Assembly (NCBI GenBank): GCA_025435555.1
Contig: JAIWWG010000030.1
Span: 272,096 to 336,095 of the forward strand
DNA: 64,000 nucleotides
Direction: 5' to 3'
From: Chytriomyces cf. hyalinus JEL632
Taxonomy: Eukaryota; Chytridiomycota; Chytridiomycetes; Chytridiales; Chytriomycetaceae
A program made the position numbers and the translations under genes. The first letter of the stretch is position 1; the number at the start of each line of letters is the position of its first letter. Below, piece by piece: positions 12,762 to 23,971 of this stretch. The notes beneath the pieces were generated by a model. That model worked only from the letters and a program-made list of their open reading frames with translations. It had not been told where the DNA came from and made no database searches.

Positions 12762-14805
12762 TCACGCATCAATAACAAGGTCCGCGCAATGCTCCGCGAT
12801 GGCCTTGTAGAACCTGTCGTAAATATGCCCGGTGGTCAGAATAAATAACCGCAATAAAATACCGTCCAAAGTTACCGTTTGAATTCAATCGGATCTCCCT
12901 TTCCAACGCCAGACAAGATAACGAGTCATTTTCAACTGCACCCCTGATAGGATAACCGAGAAAAATAAAAAGGACTCACCTTCTTTTTGTGGAACCCAAC
13001 ATGGTACAACTGGTCCGACGCTCGCTGAATGCGTACATCTCCATGCAGTGGGCATTTGCGCTTATCCACAGTTGTGAAGCTGATTTTCAGCGTCTTCATG
13101 TTTTGTTTATAAGGTACAACGCATTGCGTCAGAATGTCGCCAATCCGCGCCAGAATGATGGATGGCGCGTGGGAGCTGAAGAAACGGGTCAAGTTGCCAG
13201 ATCTAAGAAGTTCCTTGAATGGATTGCTTTGCGACGACTGTAACCAACATTATCGTGCTTAATTCAAAAAAGAATTCGAGAAGAAAAATAGAGGGATTCC
13301 TTACCATCAGTGTCGCGTGCATCTTGTCCGAAGGGGAGTCCCGCAGATCACTGCGCACGGGCTGTGAGAACGAGTCAATCGCAAATCTGAGATCTGGCTG
13401 TGTAAATTCTACATCCATCAATGAATCTTGTCTAATGGCTTGTGGCTGAGAATATGAGATTCTGGTGAAATTTGCTTTTGTTAGAAAAGCATAGAACACA
13501 GAAGGAAGGGATATACAAACATTGATTCATCTTCCATAGTTTCGTGTGACCTTGATCCCTCCATTTGTCTTTTTATAAGTTCAGCTAGAGCCACGGGATT
13601 ATTACATTTTCCATCAGTGAGAAGCGGGTTGGGACTGGAACAAAAAAATTAGTCGAATGAAAGCGAGCCCGGCAGAAGCATGATTTTAAAAAAACGCTCA
13701 CGTTGAGAACCACGCGTCAGATTCAATGTCCAAAAGTGTGAATCGATTGTCAGCATTGGTGTTTAAAATTCCCTTCAAGAGGCCTGAGCAAGATGGGCAA
13801 ATCAAAAACTCCAACAAAAGCACGCTGAAAAAAGAAAAATACGCACAAACCGCACTACTCCCAAACCGACTCCAAGGCAAATAATTCAATCCACCCGAAT
13901 ACATGTTTGTAAAATACACAAACTCCGGATCATGCCTCGAGGGTTCACCCCACGGCGTATTCCCCGCCATAAGCACATACAAAATAATCCCTGAACTCCA
14001 TACATCCACTTGATCCCCATTATATGCAAGTTTCAGCACTTCGGGTGCAATGTAGGGTGGTGTTCCGCATGGGGTCGTCAACACGCGCACGGATCCTTTG
14101 TTGCTGAATACGGTTGCGAGTCCAAAATCTGAAATTTTAAGGTTTCCCGTTTCGTCGAGGAGAATGTTTTCGGGTTTGAGATCTCGGTGGCAGATTCCGC
14201 GTTGATGCAGATACGACTGGGGCGGAGATGGAACACGATCAGCATTCCCAACGACAAATAAATCGCCCCCAATAAAATATCCCATCATACCATCCCCGCA
14301 ACCAGCTGGTTAAAATAGAAATGCGCCAATTGCTCTCCCATCCCAACATCCGGCGCTATATGATCAAACAATTCACCGGCGGCAGCATAATCCAACACCA
14401 AAAACACGGCCGAATCATCTTCAACCGCCGAAATCATTTTCAACACGTTTGTATGGTTGAGTGAGCGCAGAATAGCGGCTTCTTTGAGTGTCGCGTTGCG
14501 GATGGTGGTGTTCGAGTTGCGGACAATCTTTACGGCGGCAAGTGAGCCTGGGAGAAATGATAAAGTTCAGAGGATGTCGGTGCCTGTTGGTGAGGTTGAA
14601 GCAGGCTCTCGAATGTACCAGTTCGAACGCATTCGCCTAACCGCACGGTGCTGTACGCGCCTTCGCCAATCACGGCGCCCATTCGGTATCCAGCAACGAT
14701 TCGTCCATTGTCGTTCGCAGCGTTTGCGCTGAGCATATGTGCGACTCTTGACTTCGTTTGTTTTGAAGTGAGTTTTTTAATAAAAAATAATTCGGACGTT
14801 GTCAA
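12762..14805 (-). CDS. CHK1: CHK1 DNA-damage checkpoint kinase
   Basis: Effector Ser/Thr kinase activated by ATR/Rad3 when replication stalls. Exons (complement) 14619-14805, 14291-14547, 13859-14216, 13702-13783, 13521-13634, 13305-13461, 12980-13237, 12876-12898 and 12762-12813. Two in-frame ATGs (14805 and 14736) are possible; they give 495 or 472 residues. The kinase domain shows the glycine loop GEGAYSTV, AAVKIV lysine, HRDLKPEN catalytic loop, DFGLATVF and a CHK1-like GTPPYIAPEVL / NTPWGEP. The linker carries SQ/TQ sites (SYSQP, EFTQP, SFSQP, SSQS). The C-terminus ends in a KA1-like autoinhibitory fold (GDPIEFKR). If the upstream ATG is used it lies only 24 bp from the DRG2 stop codon. 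Confidence 0.92.
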
Positions 14806-14829
14806 AATTTGATTTCACTTTTATTTTTT

Positions 14830-16553
14830 TTAACGCTTCTTCACAATCTGGATTACATCCTCGTCGTCGACAATGTGCTGCAGACCCACCCTCTGCGGAC
14901 TGTGCTTTGTCGATGTTCCCCACAACAGAGCGTACTACACATCACACAAGGGAAGTCAGATTATGGGAGGAGAAGAACAAAAAAACTCACGTTGAAATCG
15001 TCCACCAAAGTCTTGTGAATATTCCGGCAAACATCTTGAACAGAACTCCCGCTCTTGAGAATCAAACCACCTTCGAAATCAGGGTACTCTCCGCGTCTTT
15101 TGGTGTACACTCGAATCAGGTCAAGATGCTTCCACAGGTATTCGATAATGTAATCCATGTTGAGATCCGATTCACAAGAGATGACGACAGTGTATGGCTG
15201 ATTTGCGAAAAAAAAGGAGTTAAAAAAGAGAAATTCATCTGGGTTTGGAATACGCGCGACTTTACTTGTCTGGCCAGCTTGTCAACTTCTTCCATTGAAA
15301 TCTGATCAATCTTGTTGTAGCAATATACGCAGCGAATGTATTTGCGGTTTCCAAGCACAACGTCAATGAAATCGTCCACAGTGTGATCATCGCGAATCAA
15401 GACTTCGGCATTGTGGATTTTATAAGTTTGCAAAATCTGATTGGAATGAAATTCTTGCGTTAATAAAATGCTCCCGCCTTTCTGGAAAATGGATTATATT
15501 TCACCTGCTGGACAAGCTTTTCGTTCAAGTACGTCAATTTGCAGGTGGCATTGAACGAGATACCGCCACCCTTCTTCACTTTAAAGTAAATGTTGGGCTT
15601 TGCTGAGTTGATACGAATTCCGACTAACACGAAAAACAACATAGTGGGTGTGAGGTTGTGGTAAAATTTCGCAAATGACACGAGTGAGGTGTACCAGCTT
15701 CCAGTTCGATTTCCAAAAGCTCTCTCTGCCTGGGTCCCTTTGTTGCATCGAGCATCATAAGAATCAAATCTGCAGTCTTTGCAACGGCAATGACTGGGCG
15801 AAAAAGAAAAAAAACAAGTTAAAATTTGGGTGTTGCGATTTTTGATCATGCAATTCACTGGAAAGCGCACCTTGTCTTCCACGACCCTTTCCTTGAGACG
15901 CTCCTTCGATAATTCCCGGCAAATCGAGAAGTTGAATTGCGGAACCGTTGTAATGAATCTTTCCAGGAACTATTGCATGTTTTTTTTTTAGAAGTTGATC
16001 ACGTCAAATTCATCGATCCGCTCTCACCGCAGGTCAAGGTTGTGAATTCATACGCAGCAACCTGTAGAGCAATAGATCATGAGTGAGAAGACCCCCGCTA
16101 CGACGTATTCTTCGAAAAAAAACCCCAACAAAAAAAAAAGGGACAACAGCTTGAATGCTCACCTCCGAAGTCGTCCCCGTCACTTTACTCAAAAAGGTAC
16201 TCTTTCCGACAGACGGAAACCCAATCAACGCTACTCTTGCATCACCACTCCGCACGACATCGAATCCGGGACCTTTGGGGCCGGCTTTCGATGTTGGCTC
16301 TAAAAGCATTGTACGGTATTTGGCCAGTTTCGCTTTCAAGAGACCGAGATGGTATTCGGTTGCTTTGTTTTTTTGCGTCTGAGGGTGTGTGTGTTGCGGG
16401 TAAGATGGCGAGGACACGGATGTGATCGGGGGTTGCTTACTCTGGCCATTTCGGCCTCGATGTCGGCAATCTTTTCCAGAATACCCTGTGGGGATGAAAA
16501 GATGGGTTAGAGAGCATCGCTTGCATGCGTAAGGAGAGAGACGACCGAACCAT
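14830..16553 (-). CDS. RBG2: DRG2/Rbg2 translational GTPase
   Basis: OBG-family GTPase that associates with translating ribosomes together with a DFRP/Gir2 partner. Ten exons give 365 residues, matching the family length. The first exon is only the ATG (16551-16553). The rest are complement 16441-16485, 16163-16378, 16028-16061, 15871-15969, 15695-15793, 15505-15623, 15266-15436, 14991-15197 and 14830-14934. G-motifs: GFPSVGKST (G1), DLPGIIEGA (G3), YNKIDQIS (G4). The N-terminal [22 protein letters not shown] and the C-terminal TGS end EDVIQIVKK assign it to DRG2 rather than DRG1. The exon 1 donor (GTTCGG) is weak, so the start is inferred from the universal MGILEKI beginning. Divergent from the AN1 gene with 53 bp between starts. 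Confidence 0.93.
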
Positions 16554-16606
16554 TCTTGCGTTATTTTATTGGAAATATTTCACAGATTTATTAAAATATT
16601 TACAAA

Positions 16607-16884
16607 ATGAACCAAGATAAGCCAGCAACAACGCGACCAGCACAAAAAGCAGTCAAATGCGCCTTCAGTGGGTAAGGACTATCCCCAACACTGTCTTAAT
16701 CCAATACCATGCACGCTTACGCGTATTTCTGTATTCTGTTGGTCGTAGCTGCGAAGACTCAGCCACGAAAGCTGGCGACTGTCGCCAGTGCACAAAAACA
16801 TTCTGTGCTGGTCACGCGTTGCCAGTAATTCACGGCTGCGATGCGCCGGCTTTGGGTGAGCGATGCGGCGTGCGATGGCAGTGA
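16607..16884 (+). CDS. 66-residue AN1-type zinc-finger protein
   Basis: Two exons, 16607-16671 and 16749-16884 (GT-AG, phase 2). The whole protein is essentially one AN1 finger: C-x4-C, then C-x2-C-x4-C-x2-H-x5-H-x-C in DCRQCTKTFCAGHALPVIHGC. AN1 fingers in longer proteins bind ubiquitin-pathway or proteasome/p97 partners. A stand-alone 66-residue copy has no assigned role. It shares a 53-bp divergent promoter with DRG2. Confidence 0.75.
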
Positions 16885-17228
16885 ACCGCAATTTGTCGAA
16901 AACAAGGGCTTCGAAAGCGGGGATCTTGTTCGAATATTTGGATTCGATGAATTCGCGGTTTTCTTGCTTGTTTTCGCATGCGAGGTTATCTTGATTGCGT
17001 TTGGTAAAGGAATAGAGTTGCATAAACTACTTATGCTGAGGGCGTGTTTCTTGTCGATTTTCTTGAAGCGATTGCATAGCGACAGGGTGTATGCTTGGGC
17101 AGCAGCGTTGTTGTTGTTTGAAGAGGGCCGTCCGAAAAAGGAGTATCTGCTGGTTTGGGTGTTGGTGTGGGTGTTGGTGTGTTCAGTGCAAGTCCCTTTG
17201 CTTTTTTTCGAATAAAACCAAACCAAAA
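16885..17228. other. Spacer upstream of TOM22
   Basis: 344 bp. Long open frames exist on both strands but overlap each other, match no recognised family and lack convincing splice structure. They are treated as chance. A GT-rich simple stretch (GTTGGTGTGG units, about 17155-17185) lies just before TOM22. Confidence 0.5.
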
Positions 17229-17780
17229 ATGCCAGAGATGATCGATCTGCGAGGTTGGGCCCGCCCAGACTGCCTAAGCACACTTTGGGCTCTGACGAAG
17301 AACTAAAACCATCAAAAAATAACAGGCGAAGACGACCGGGACGAAGACTTTGTGACGGACGACGAAAACCTGCAAACCGATGAGGAGGTGAGAAGCCTCT
17401 TCTCTTCTTGACGCACACGCATACACATACATACACCCTCGGCAGCAAACTGACTATATACCCACCCTTGTCCCCGTACTCAGGATGACGAATTTGAGCA
17501 GGAAACATTCTTTGAACGGTTGTCTGCCCTCGTGGACATTATCCCCCCAACCAAGCGCCACGTCATCTACAAGAGCGTGAGCAACACATTCTCAACTGGA
17601 TTCGCCGTCTCGCAATTTGCCGGGAAGGGACTGTGGGTCATTGCAACGAGTGCGCTGCTGGTGCTGATGCCCGTGGCTCTTGAGATTGAGCGTGAGAGTT
17701 TTGCGATTCAGCAGGAGAATGCGCAAATGGTCCAAGCGAAGCAAGCTGCACAGATTCAGAGCGAGGTTGCTCAGGTGTGA
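17229..17780 (+). CDS. TOM22: TOM22 mitochondrial import receptor
   Basis: Central receptor and organiser of the outer-membrane TOM complex. Exons 17229-17253, 17326-17387, 17484-17780 give 127 residues. An acidic cytosolic N-terminus (EDDRDEDFVTDDENLQTDEE) is followed by FFERLSALVDIIPPTKRH and a single transmembrane segment (LWVIATSALLVLMPVAL) containing the conserved proline. A short Gln-rich intermembrane tail ends the protein. No signal peptide; a tail-anchored topology is inferred. Confidence 0.9.
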
Positions 17781-17979
17781 TTTTTAAAAGTCGTAATTTT
17801 TTTTTTTTATTTTATTAAGGAAGTTGGGAGTGGGGAGGATGAAGGAGGGAACAGCCCTTTTTATTTCTTCATACACGGGAAATAAAGCAAACCAAAAAAC
17901 ATGCAAGTCATACATTCAGCCAGCCGGTCGTTACTACATCCGACCCCATGCATTCAATACATCCAACCACGCAACCTCA

Positions 17980-19323
17980 CTACATCATCCCCAACGAGGT
18001 TAACGCATTCTTCATGACAATGTCCTTGACTGCAGATATAATCGCCTGCATGTTCCTCGTGTCCGTGCCAGTAGTAAAATGCGTAAAGATTTGGCGATTC
18101 TTGTTCCGTTTCTGTTCGTGAAACTTGTTCTTGAACCACGCGCCAGATTCTTTAAAATCCCGTGGTGTGTATTCGGGAAAGTACTTCTCCACGGGCGATG
18201 TTCCTGATTCGATTTTGGATTTGAACAAGTCCACCTTGTTGAGGAATAAGATGATGGCGGATTTTTGAATGAGTTTGTTGTTGCATACGGATCCAAAGAG
18301 GGAGATGGCGTCTGTCATTCTGAAGGTGTTTATGGATAAGTAGAAGCATGCGACTCGTCAAAACAAAAACATACCGATTCACTTCCGGATCCTCCAAAAG
18401 AAACTGGTCATAGCTCGATAACGCGGCAACAAAAATAATGGCCGAAAGGTCGTCAGAAAAATACGGTGCCCAAAAATGTCTCAACGAACGCTGTCCCCCG
18501 ACATCAAAAAACGTGTACACTTTGTTTTCGATTGTAAACTTGGTTTCAGTGATTTCGACGGTTCGGTTGCGTACGCGTAGGATATCTGTGTGTGTGGATG
18601 CAGGTGGGAATTTGGTTTAATTGCCTGGAGTGCAACTTAGGGAAAAACGCCAATTAACCATCGTCAGTAGGGATATAATCGGAAGACGCGCAGCGATCGA
18701 GGCTGTTGAGAAAGTATTCGGATGTGTACAGGTACTCTGGAAGTTCGTTGGCGCGTTTCGCTGCTTCTTGAATCCCGGCATCGTTCCATAACAGCCGGAT
18801 GGAGTTTACGATTGAGTCGGGGAAATCGGAATCAAGTACAAACTGCTGGACGGCTTGTGCATGTAGCTGTGTGTGCGTGAGTCAGTGTAAATCTCTCAGA
18901 AGAAGTTCAAAAGCACAGACTGCGCGTATAAAACCTTATTCTCAGAATGCTCAAACTCCAGTCCATTTGATTCGAGAAAAGAAACCAACATTCTCGCCGC
19001 GTCCAACACGTTTGCGCGTACTTTGAATCGAAACGCAAGCCGATCATCGTCAGTGAAGCCCTGGCCATGAAGAATTTTGAGTTGCTTCAACACGGTTGAT
19101 TTTCCAGAGTCTCCAGAGCCGAGGAGGACAAGTTTAGGGCCTTTTGGTGCTTGCTGTTTGAGCTGTGCTTCGCGTCTGAGTTCCGCGTCGATCTTGTCGG
19201 ATGCTTGTTTGGCCTCCTTCCTAATGAGTGAGAGAAGTGGTTTCTCAGCGGGTGGGTAACAAGATGAAGTTGCTGTGAAGATGTGGTACGTGCCACTCGG
19301 CGTACGCGTCGGTTTCCATCCAA
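17980..19323 (-). CDS. Divergent heterotrimeric G-protein alpha subunit
   Basis: GTP-binding switch protein coupled to receptors at the plasma membrane. Supported exons (complement) are 18935 to about 19236, 18659-18866, 18375-18585 and 17980-18319. Motifs: P-loop GSGDSGKST (Asp where Gα normally has Glu), switch I arginine in ILRVRNRT, switch II DVGGQRS, NKVD (usual NKKD) and TTGTDT (usual TCATDT). The C-terminus ALTSLGMM lacks the Cys at -4. The first exon is unresolved: no MGxxxS myristoylation start is visible. An ATG at 19320 could be joined through a 45-nt intron to the ATTAG acceptor near 19223, but this is weak. Tail-to-tail with TOM22 (199 bp). Confidence 0.85.
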
Positions 19324-19742
19324 TTGTGTGTTATTTATTGTTGAGAAATTGGATTCGTGTGCTTATGTAATTGTTAAACTGGTGGGGCGGATTGTTAGTT
19401 GTGATTATTCATTCTGGTAAGGGCTGTGAGGATGCAGGAGAGGATGTTTGTGTTTTCAGTTGGGATCCAATTTGCGGATGCGTCTTGATCACTTTATATG
19501 AACACGCATCAATGATCGCCTTCTTTGTCTGGAGCAGCTGTCATTAGTCTGTGTCTTGTTGTGATCATCGAGATGCAGTTTCAAAGCATCACTTTCTTCT
19601 CTTTTAAAGCCGCTTTAGCACTGCAGGCTGTGCTGTTAAGGGTGCTGTGATGGGTACCCTTCGTTGCGTCGGTTGTTTTCCCGCCACTTGATGCACAGCC
19701 AGATCAGACGCTACCGAGCCAGTCATCTTCCCGGTACACAGC
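19324..19742. other. Divergent spacer Gα / RNR2
   Basis: 419 bp between divergent genes; it should hold both promoters. No open frame or repeat stands out. No MluI-box (ACGCGT) is seen close to the RNR2 start. Confidence 0.5.
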
Positions 19743-21358
19743 ATGGCAGCTGAGGCAGGGAAGGAAGAGCGATCGGATGTGTCTGACCAATCGAAAGAAA
19801 ATATTGTGCATAAAAACGTGAGACGTCAGAAACCGCTTTTCCCAAAAAACAAAAACAAAAAAATAAAATCACAAAAAATAACCCCAAACGCAAAGCATCC
19901 AATGAGCAACATCACCGCAGTCCCAAACACCGTCACCGAGAGTGCAAGTGGAATGCTCCCTCCAAAGCACGAGCAGAAAGTCGACAAGTTCTCGCCAGAG
20001 ACAGAGCCCATCCTGACAAAGAGTTCGAGACGCTTTGTCTTGTTTCCCATCAAATACCATGAGGTTTGTTTATTGCTTGTTGCCGTACTTCTGCGCCGTG
20101 CTTTCTACGCTCGATCTCTTCTGATCCATTCTAATCGCATGGCTGCATCCTTCGTCCTTTCCTCCCTCCCTCTCGCTCCCTCCCACACACCCAAAACAGG
20201 TTTGGCAGATGTACAAGAAGGCCGAAGCATCCTTCTGGACAGTTGAGGAGGTTGACCTGTCCAAGGACACCTCTGACTGGGAGAAGCTGAGCGACGATGA
20301 GAAGTACTTTGTCTCGCATGTTCTTGCCTTCTTTGCTGCTTCGGACGGAATCGTGAACGAGAACCTGGTCGAGCGCTTCTCCAATGACATCCAGATCCCA
20401 GAGGCTCGCTGTTTCTATGGTTTCCAGGTGTGTTGCTGTCTTGTTGGTTGTTTTTTGGGCGGTTTAGCGCATGTCTGACCAGGTGTTTCGGACATCCAAA
20501 ACATTCACTGAAAACTTTTTTTTAACTTTTATCAGATTATGATCGAGAACATTCACAGTGAGATGTACTCTCTGCTCATCGACACGTACATCAAAGACCC
20601 TTCCCAGCGTGAATATCTGTTTGATGCCATCGACACCAGTGCGTACCCCACCCCGCGACCAAGCTGTCCCTTTCTGTCTTGTAACCTTACTAACTTCCCC
20701 TATCCCAAGTCCCGTGCATTAGAAAGAAAGCTGACTGGGCCCTCAAATGGATCTCGGACACGTCGTCCCCATTCCCAGTCCGTCTGGTTGCATTTGCCGT
20801 CGTTGAAGGAATCTTCTTCTCTGGCTCATTTGCATCCATCTTCTGGCTCAAGAAGCGCGGTCTCATGCCCGGCCTTACATTCTCCAACGAGCTTATTTCC
20901 CGTGACGAAGGTCTTCACACTGACTTCGCATGTCTCCTGTTTAGCCTCTTGAACAACAAGCCCAGCGTTGACGTTGTCACGCAAATTGTTACTGAGGCTG
21001 TTGAGCTAGAACAAGAATTCCTGCGCGACTCGTTGCCAGTGAAGCTGATCGGAATGAACTCGGACCTGATGAGCCAGTACATTGAGTTTGTTGCCGATCG
21101 TCTTTTGGTCTGCCTTGGCTGCCCCAAGGTGTACAATGTGGAGAATCCGTTTGACTTTATGGATCTCATTTCATTGCAAGGCAAGACCAACTTTTTCGAA
21201 AAGAAGGTTGGCGAGTACCAAAAAGCGTGAGTGTCCTTTCGCTTTTCTGTCCTTGCACATCGATTCTGAACACTGACACGCGCTTTTTTTTCTGTCATTT
21301 CGGTAGCGGTGTCATGAGCAAAGGAAGCAACGAGTTTACTCTTGCCGCCGACTTCTAG
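19743..21358 (+). CDS. RNR2: Ribonucleotide reductase small subunit (R2)
   Basis: Houses the diiron-tyrosyl radical needed to make dNTPs. Exons 19743-20063, 20200-20427, 20536-20638, 20710-21226 and 21307-21358 give about 406 residues. Conserved blocks are [81 protein letters not shown] and [18 protein letters not shown]. The R1-docking C-terminal peptide FTLAADF is intact. An optional intron may exist in the poorly conserved N-terminus (donor after 19817, acceptor before 19896); both readings stay in frame. Confidence 0.96.
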
Positions 21359-22213
21359 GCAATCCTCCCATGACCTGAACTTTCTGACTGCGTCGCGCGC
21401 AATTTTCTCTTCTTCTGCCTCTCCTTTTGATTCCATCTTTCATTGACACATATATCTTTTTTCTGACTGTGATTTCTCTTTTCTTTTTTTTTATTCTCCT
21501 CTGTCGCTCTTCCAAAGTGTTTCAGGTTGCGCTGTTCTAATAAATTAAAAATGCGAATATTTGCTGTGTTTGATGGTGATGCGCATGTTCGTCCGAAAAT
21601 GGAATTACTTGGAGATCCTAAAATGAGTGTGAGTATGTCGTGTTATCGATGGGCTTCCCACGACAACCGCGTTTCTTTCCACCGCGTCACTTGTTCTTAA
21701 CTTTGGTGTACGTGCAGATCCATGAGCCGTGATATACCTTGAGTTGGGACAATCTGGGCTTTGTTTCAGACCTTGACACCAGTGTCGAACGTGAATCCAT
21801 TTTCCAGAATAACTTGATACCGTTTGGGAAACTCGTCTGAATGAGCATTTTGTCACGATTCATGGATCAAGTTCGTTGTAGACACCTTCGGTGACTTTAT
21901 CTAAGCTACAGCCTATGAAAGCTCAGGGAAGCAGGGCATTGCACCATCGTTGTTTCAAACTGAAACCGGTGCCATTTGATCGAAATTAATCGACCAAGAA
22001 TAAAGTCTGTGAACACCTGACTTTATACTTCCTTTATTGAACATAAACACGAGAGGCTGCGTCAAACTCTGACACATTTGACGTTACTTTATGCATGGAG
22101 GATGGAGGAGAGGGGACAAACGGGGGTGGGGTGCCGGACAGAAACAAAAAATGTGCACCAAACTTTTCTAATTTTGACATGTCTGTATTGTATAAAAATT
22201 ATACAAAATCATG
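21359..22213. other. Spacer RNR2 to tRNA-Glu
   Basis: 855 bp. The first about 190 bp is a pyrimidine-rich RNR2 3' region (TTCTTTTCTTTTTTT, AATAAATT). Beyond this no gene is supported; short open frames have no recognisable similarity. Confidence 0.5.
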
Positions 22214-22285
22214 TCCTCATTCGTCTAGTGGTTAAGATTCCGCCCTTTCACGGCGGCGACCGGGGTTCAATTCCCCGATGGGGAG
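22214..22285 (+). tRNA. tRNA-Glu (anticodon UUC)
   Basis: 72-nt cloverleaf. The acceptor stem pairs TCCTCAT with ATGGGGA (one T-G), discriminator G at 22285. The A box TCGTCTAGTGGTTAAGA and the B box GGTTCAATTCC are intact. The anticodon arm CCGCC-CTTTCAC-GGCGG places TTC in the loop. No intron. Confidence 0.92.
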
Positions 22286-23971
22286 CAGGTTTTCTGTTTC
22301 TTGTTTTATTGGTTTTTTCTGTCTGAGTGTGATCATGCGTGTGAAATGACTGGAGCTAGAGGAGTGGGAAAGTGGATGCACTCATGAAATATGTTCATTT
22401 GGCTTCCAACTTTGCGCCTGAGACGGGTTGCAAAAAAAAATTACAGCTTTAGGCCTCTGACAGCTTGTATGTGTTCAAACAGTATGTTGGCAGGGTGATT
22501 TGATATGAGAGAAGGTTGAAACCTGTGCGCACCTATTCTTGATTTTTTAGACGCAACAATTGTCCAACACCGGATTGACCACCGCCAACAGATCCACTTG
22601 AAGCTCTTGCCCAACCAAGCACTTATGATTGGGTTGCTTTGATGCAATGGGAAGACAATGAGCAAACTGAAGCTCAGTCTTTGTTGTGAAGAAACTGTTG
22701 CTCCTGCCAGACTCAAGGTGCACATACTGCCTGGACCTTTTTAGCTTCAGCTTTTTGATGATTGAGTTTCAAACGGATAGAGATCCAAATGCTTTCTGCT
22801 CATTGGCCCGCCCATATTATAAATGAATTGACCAAGTCGCTATTTGCGTGGCAGTGATTTCATAAAAATTAAAAGTTAAAATGAAACAAACAGAGGCAGC
22901 AGATCAGTGGGAATCAGATGCCCATCAACTCCCCCGTTATTGAGACGAGGCTGACGCTATCCATCAATGCTGCCATGCCCTCTGCATTTGGATCATGCTC
23001 AGGTAGTGTCGTTTGTTTCAAAGTGTTGTTTGTTTTGAGTGTCAGTGATGCTTATGCTTCCACCCCTCTTCCCCCTTCTTCTAGGACCAACATCTTTTGA
23101 GCTGCATCTGTGTCGTGGCTGCACTACAAATGCTTGCAGATCTGTCATCAAATCTCCTCTGCACAAACAACTATGCCGTTGGATCTTCCTTCAAATGATG
23201 AACCTGCAATTCACACGGATTTGATCGAAATAATCACTGCTGCTTTGGATGGAGTTGCTCATTGTGTTTTTGTTTTTTAGGTTTGTTTGTTTTGGATTTT
23301 GTGCATGTGCACACGTATTTTGAACACACAACAAACAGATCGGCATTCAACAGAGCAAGAATTTGAGTCACCAATCAATCCACCCATTCTTTGCATGCTG
23401 CCAATACTGCAAATGATCTCTAGAATCAAACACTGGAATCCAATGCTGGAAGGAATCAAACTCTGGAATCTGGAGTAGTTTTCTTTGTTAGATGCTGCGG
23501 GGATTGCTGGAAAACAATCCAATAAATTCAGAAGTATGCTGAAATCAATTGTCTGGGGAAGGTGGCTCTGAACTAGATGTGACACAGATCAGTGACATGT
23601 TCTTTGTGGAGGAATAAAATGCATTGCAGTCCCAGAAGCAGGCAGGGTGCTGTTGCCTGGGTCTTGCAGTCACATATGGAAGTGCCTTAAACCACTTTTT
23701 TTGGTGTAGCAGCCAGGACAAGGGAACTATGATGCTATCAGCAGACAAAACTTATCAGTGAAACAGTATCAGGAAGAAGAATACTGGCCATGGAAAAAAA
23801 GGGGGCATGTGATCGAGTCAGGATGAACTCTGATGCATGCACTCTTTGTTTCATATATATTTAAAAGGTTTGTGCACTTTTTATCCTTCTTTTTTTTCTT
23901 TCCAAAAAACAACCACTCATCATACAGACGCAAAAGGCTTCAGTCATCCCCTCCACATCTTTTCACACCTA
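22286..23971. other. AT-richer gene-poor stretch
   Basis: 1.7 kb with lower GC than the flanking housekeeping blocks. Open frames are short, on both strands, and none matches a family or can be spliced into something convincing. It could contain decayed transposon DNA, but nothing diagnostic is visible. Confidence 0.5.

Noticed and set aside
16679-17508. Long minus-strand frames across AN1/TOM22
   Set aside because: They overlap each other in different frames, run through the TOM22 and AN1 exons, and have repeat-driven composition.
19743-19900. Obligatory intron in the RNR2 N-terminus
   Set aside because: A possible GT-AG pair exists, but the frame is open without it and the region is not conserved, so the choice was left open.
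21605-21856. Short minus-strand frame after RNR2
   Set aside because: No start context, no splice partner, no similarity.
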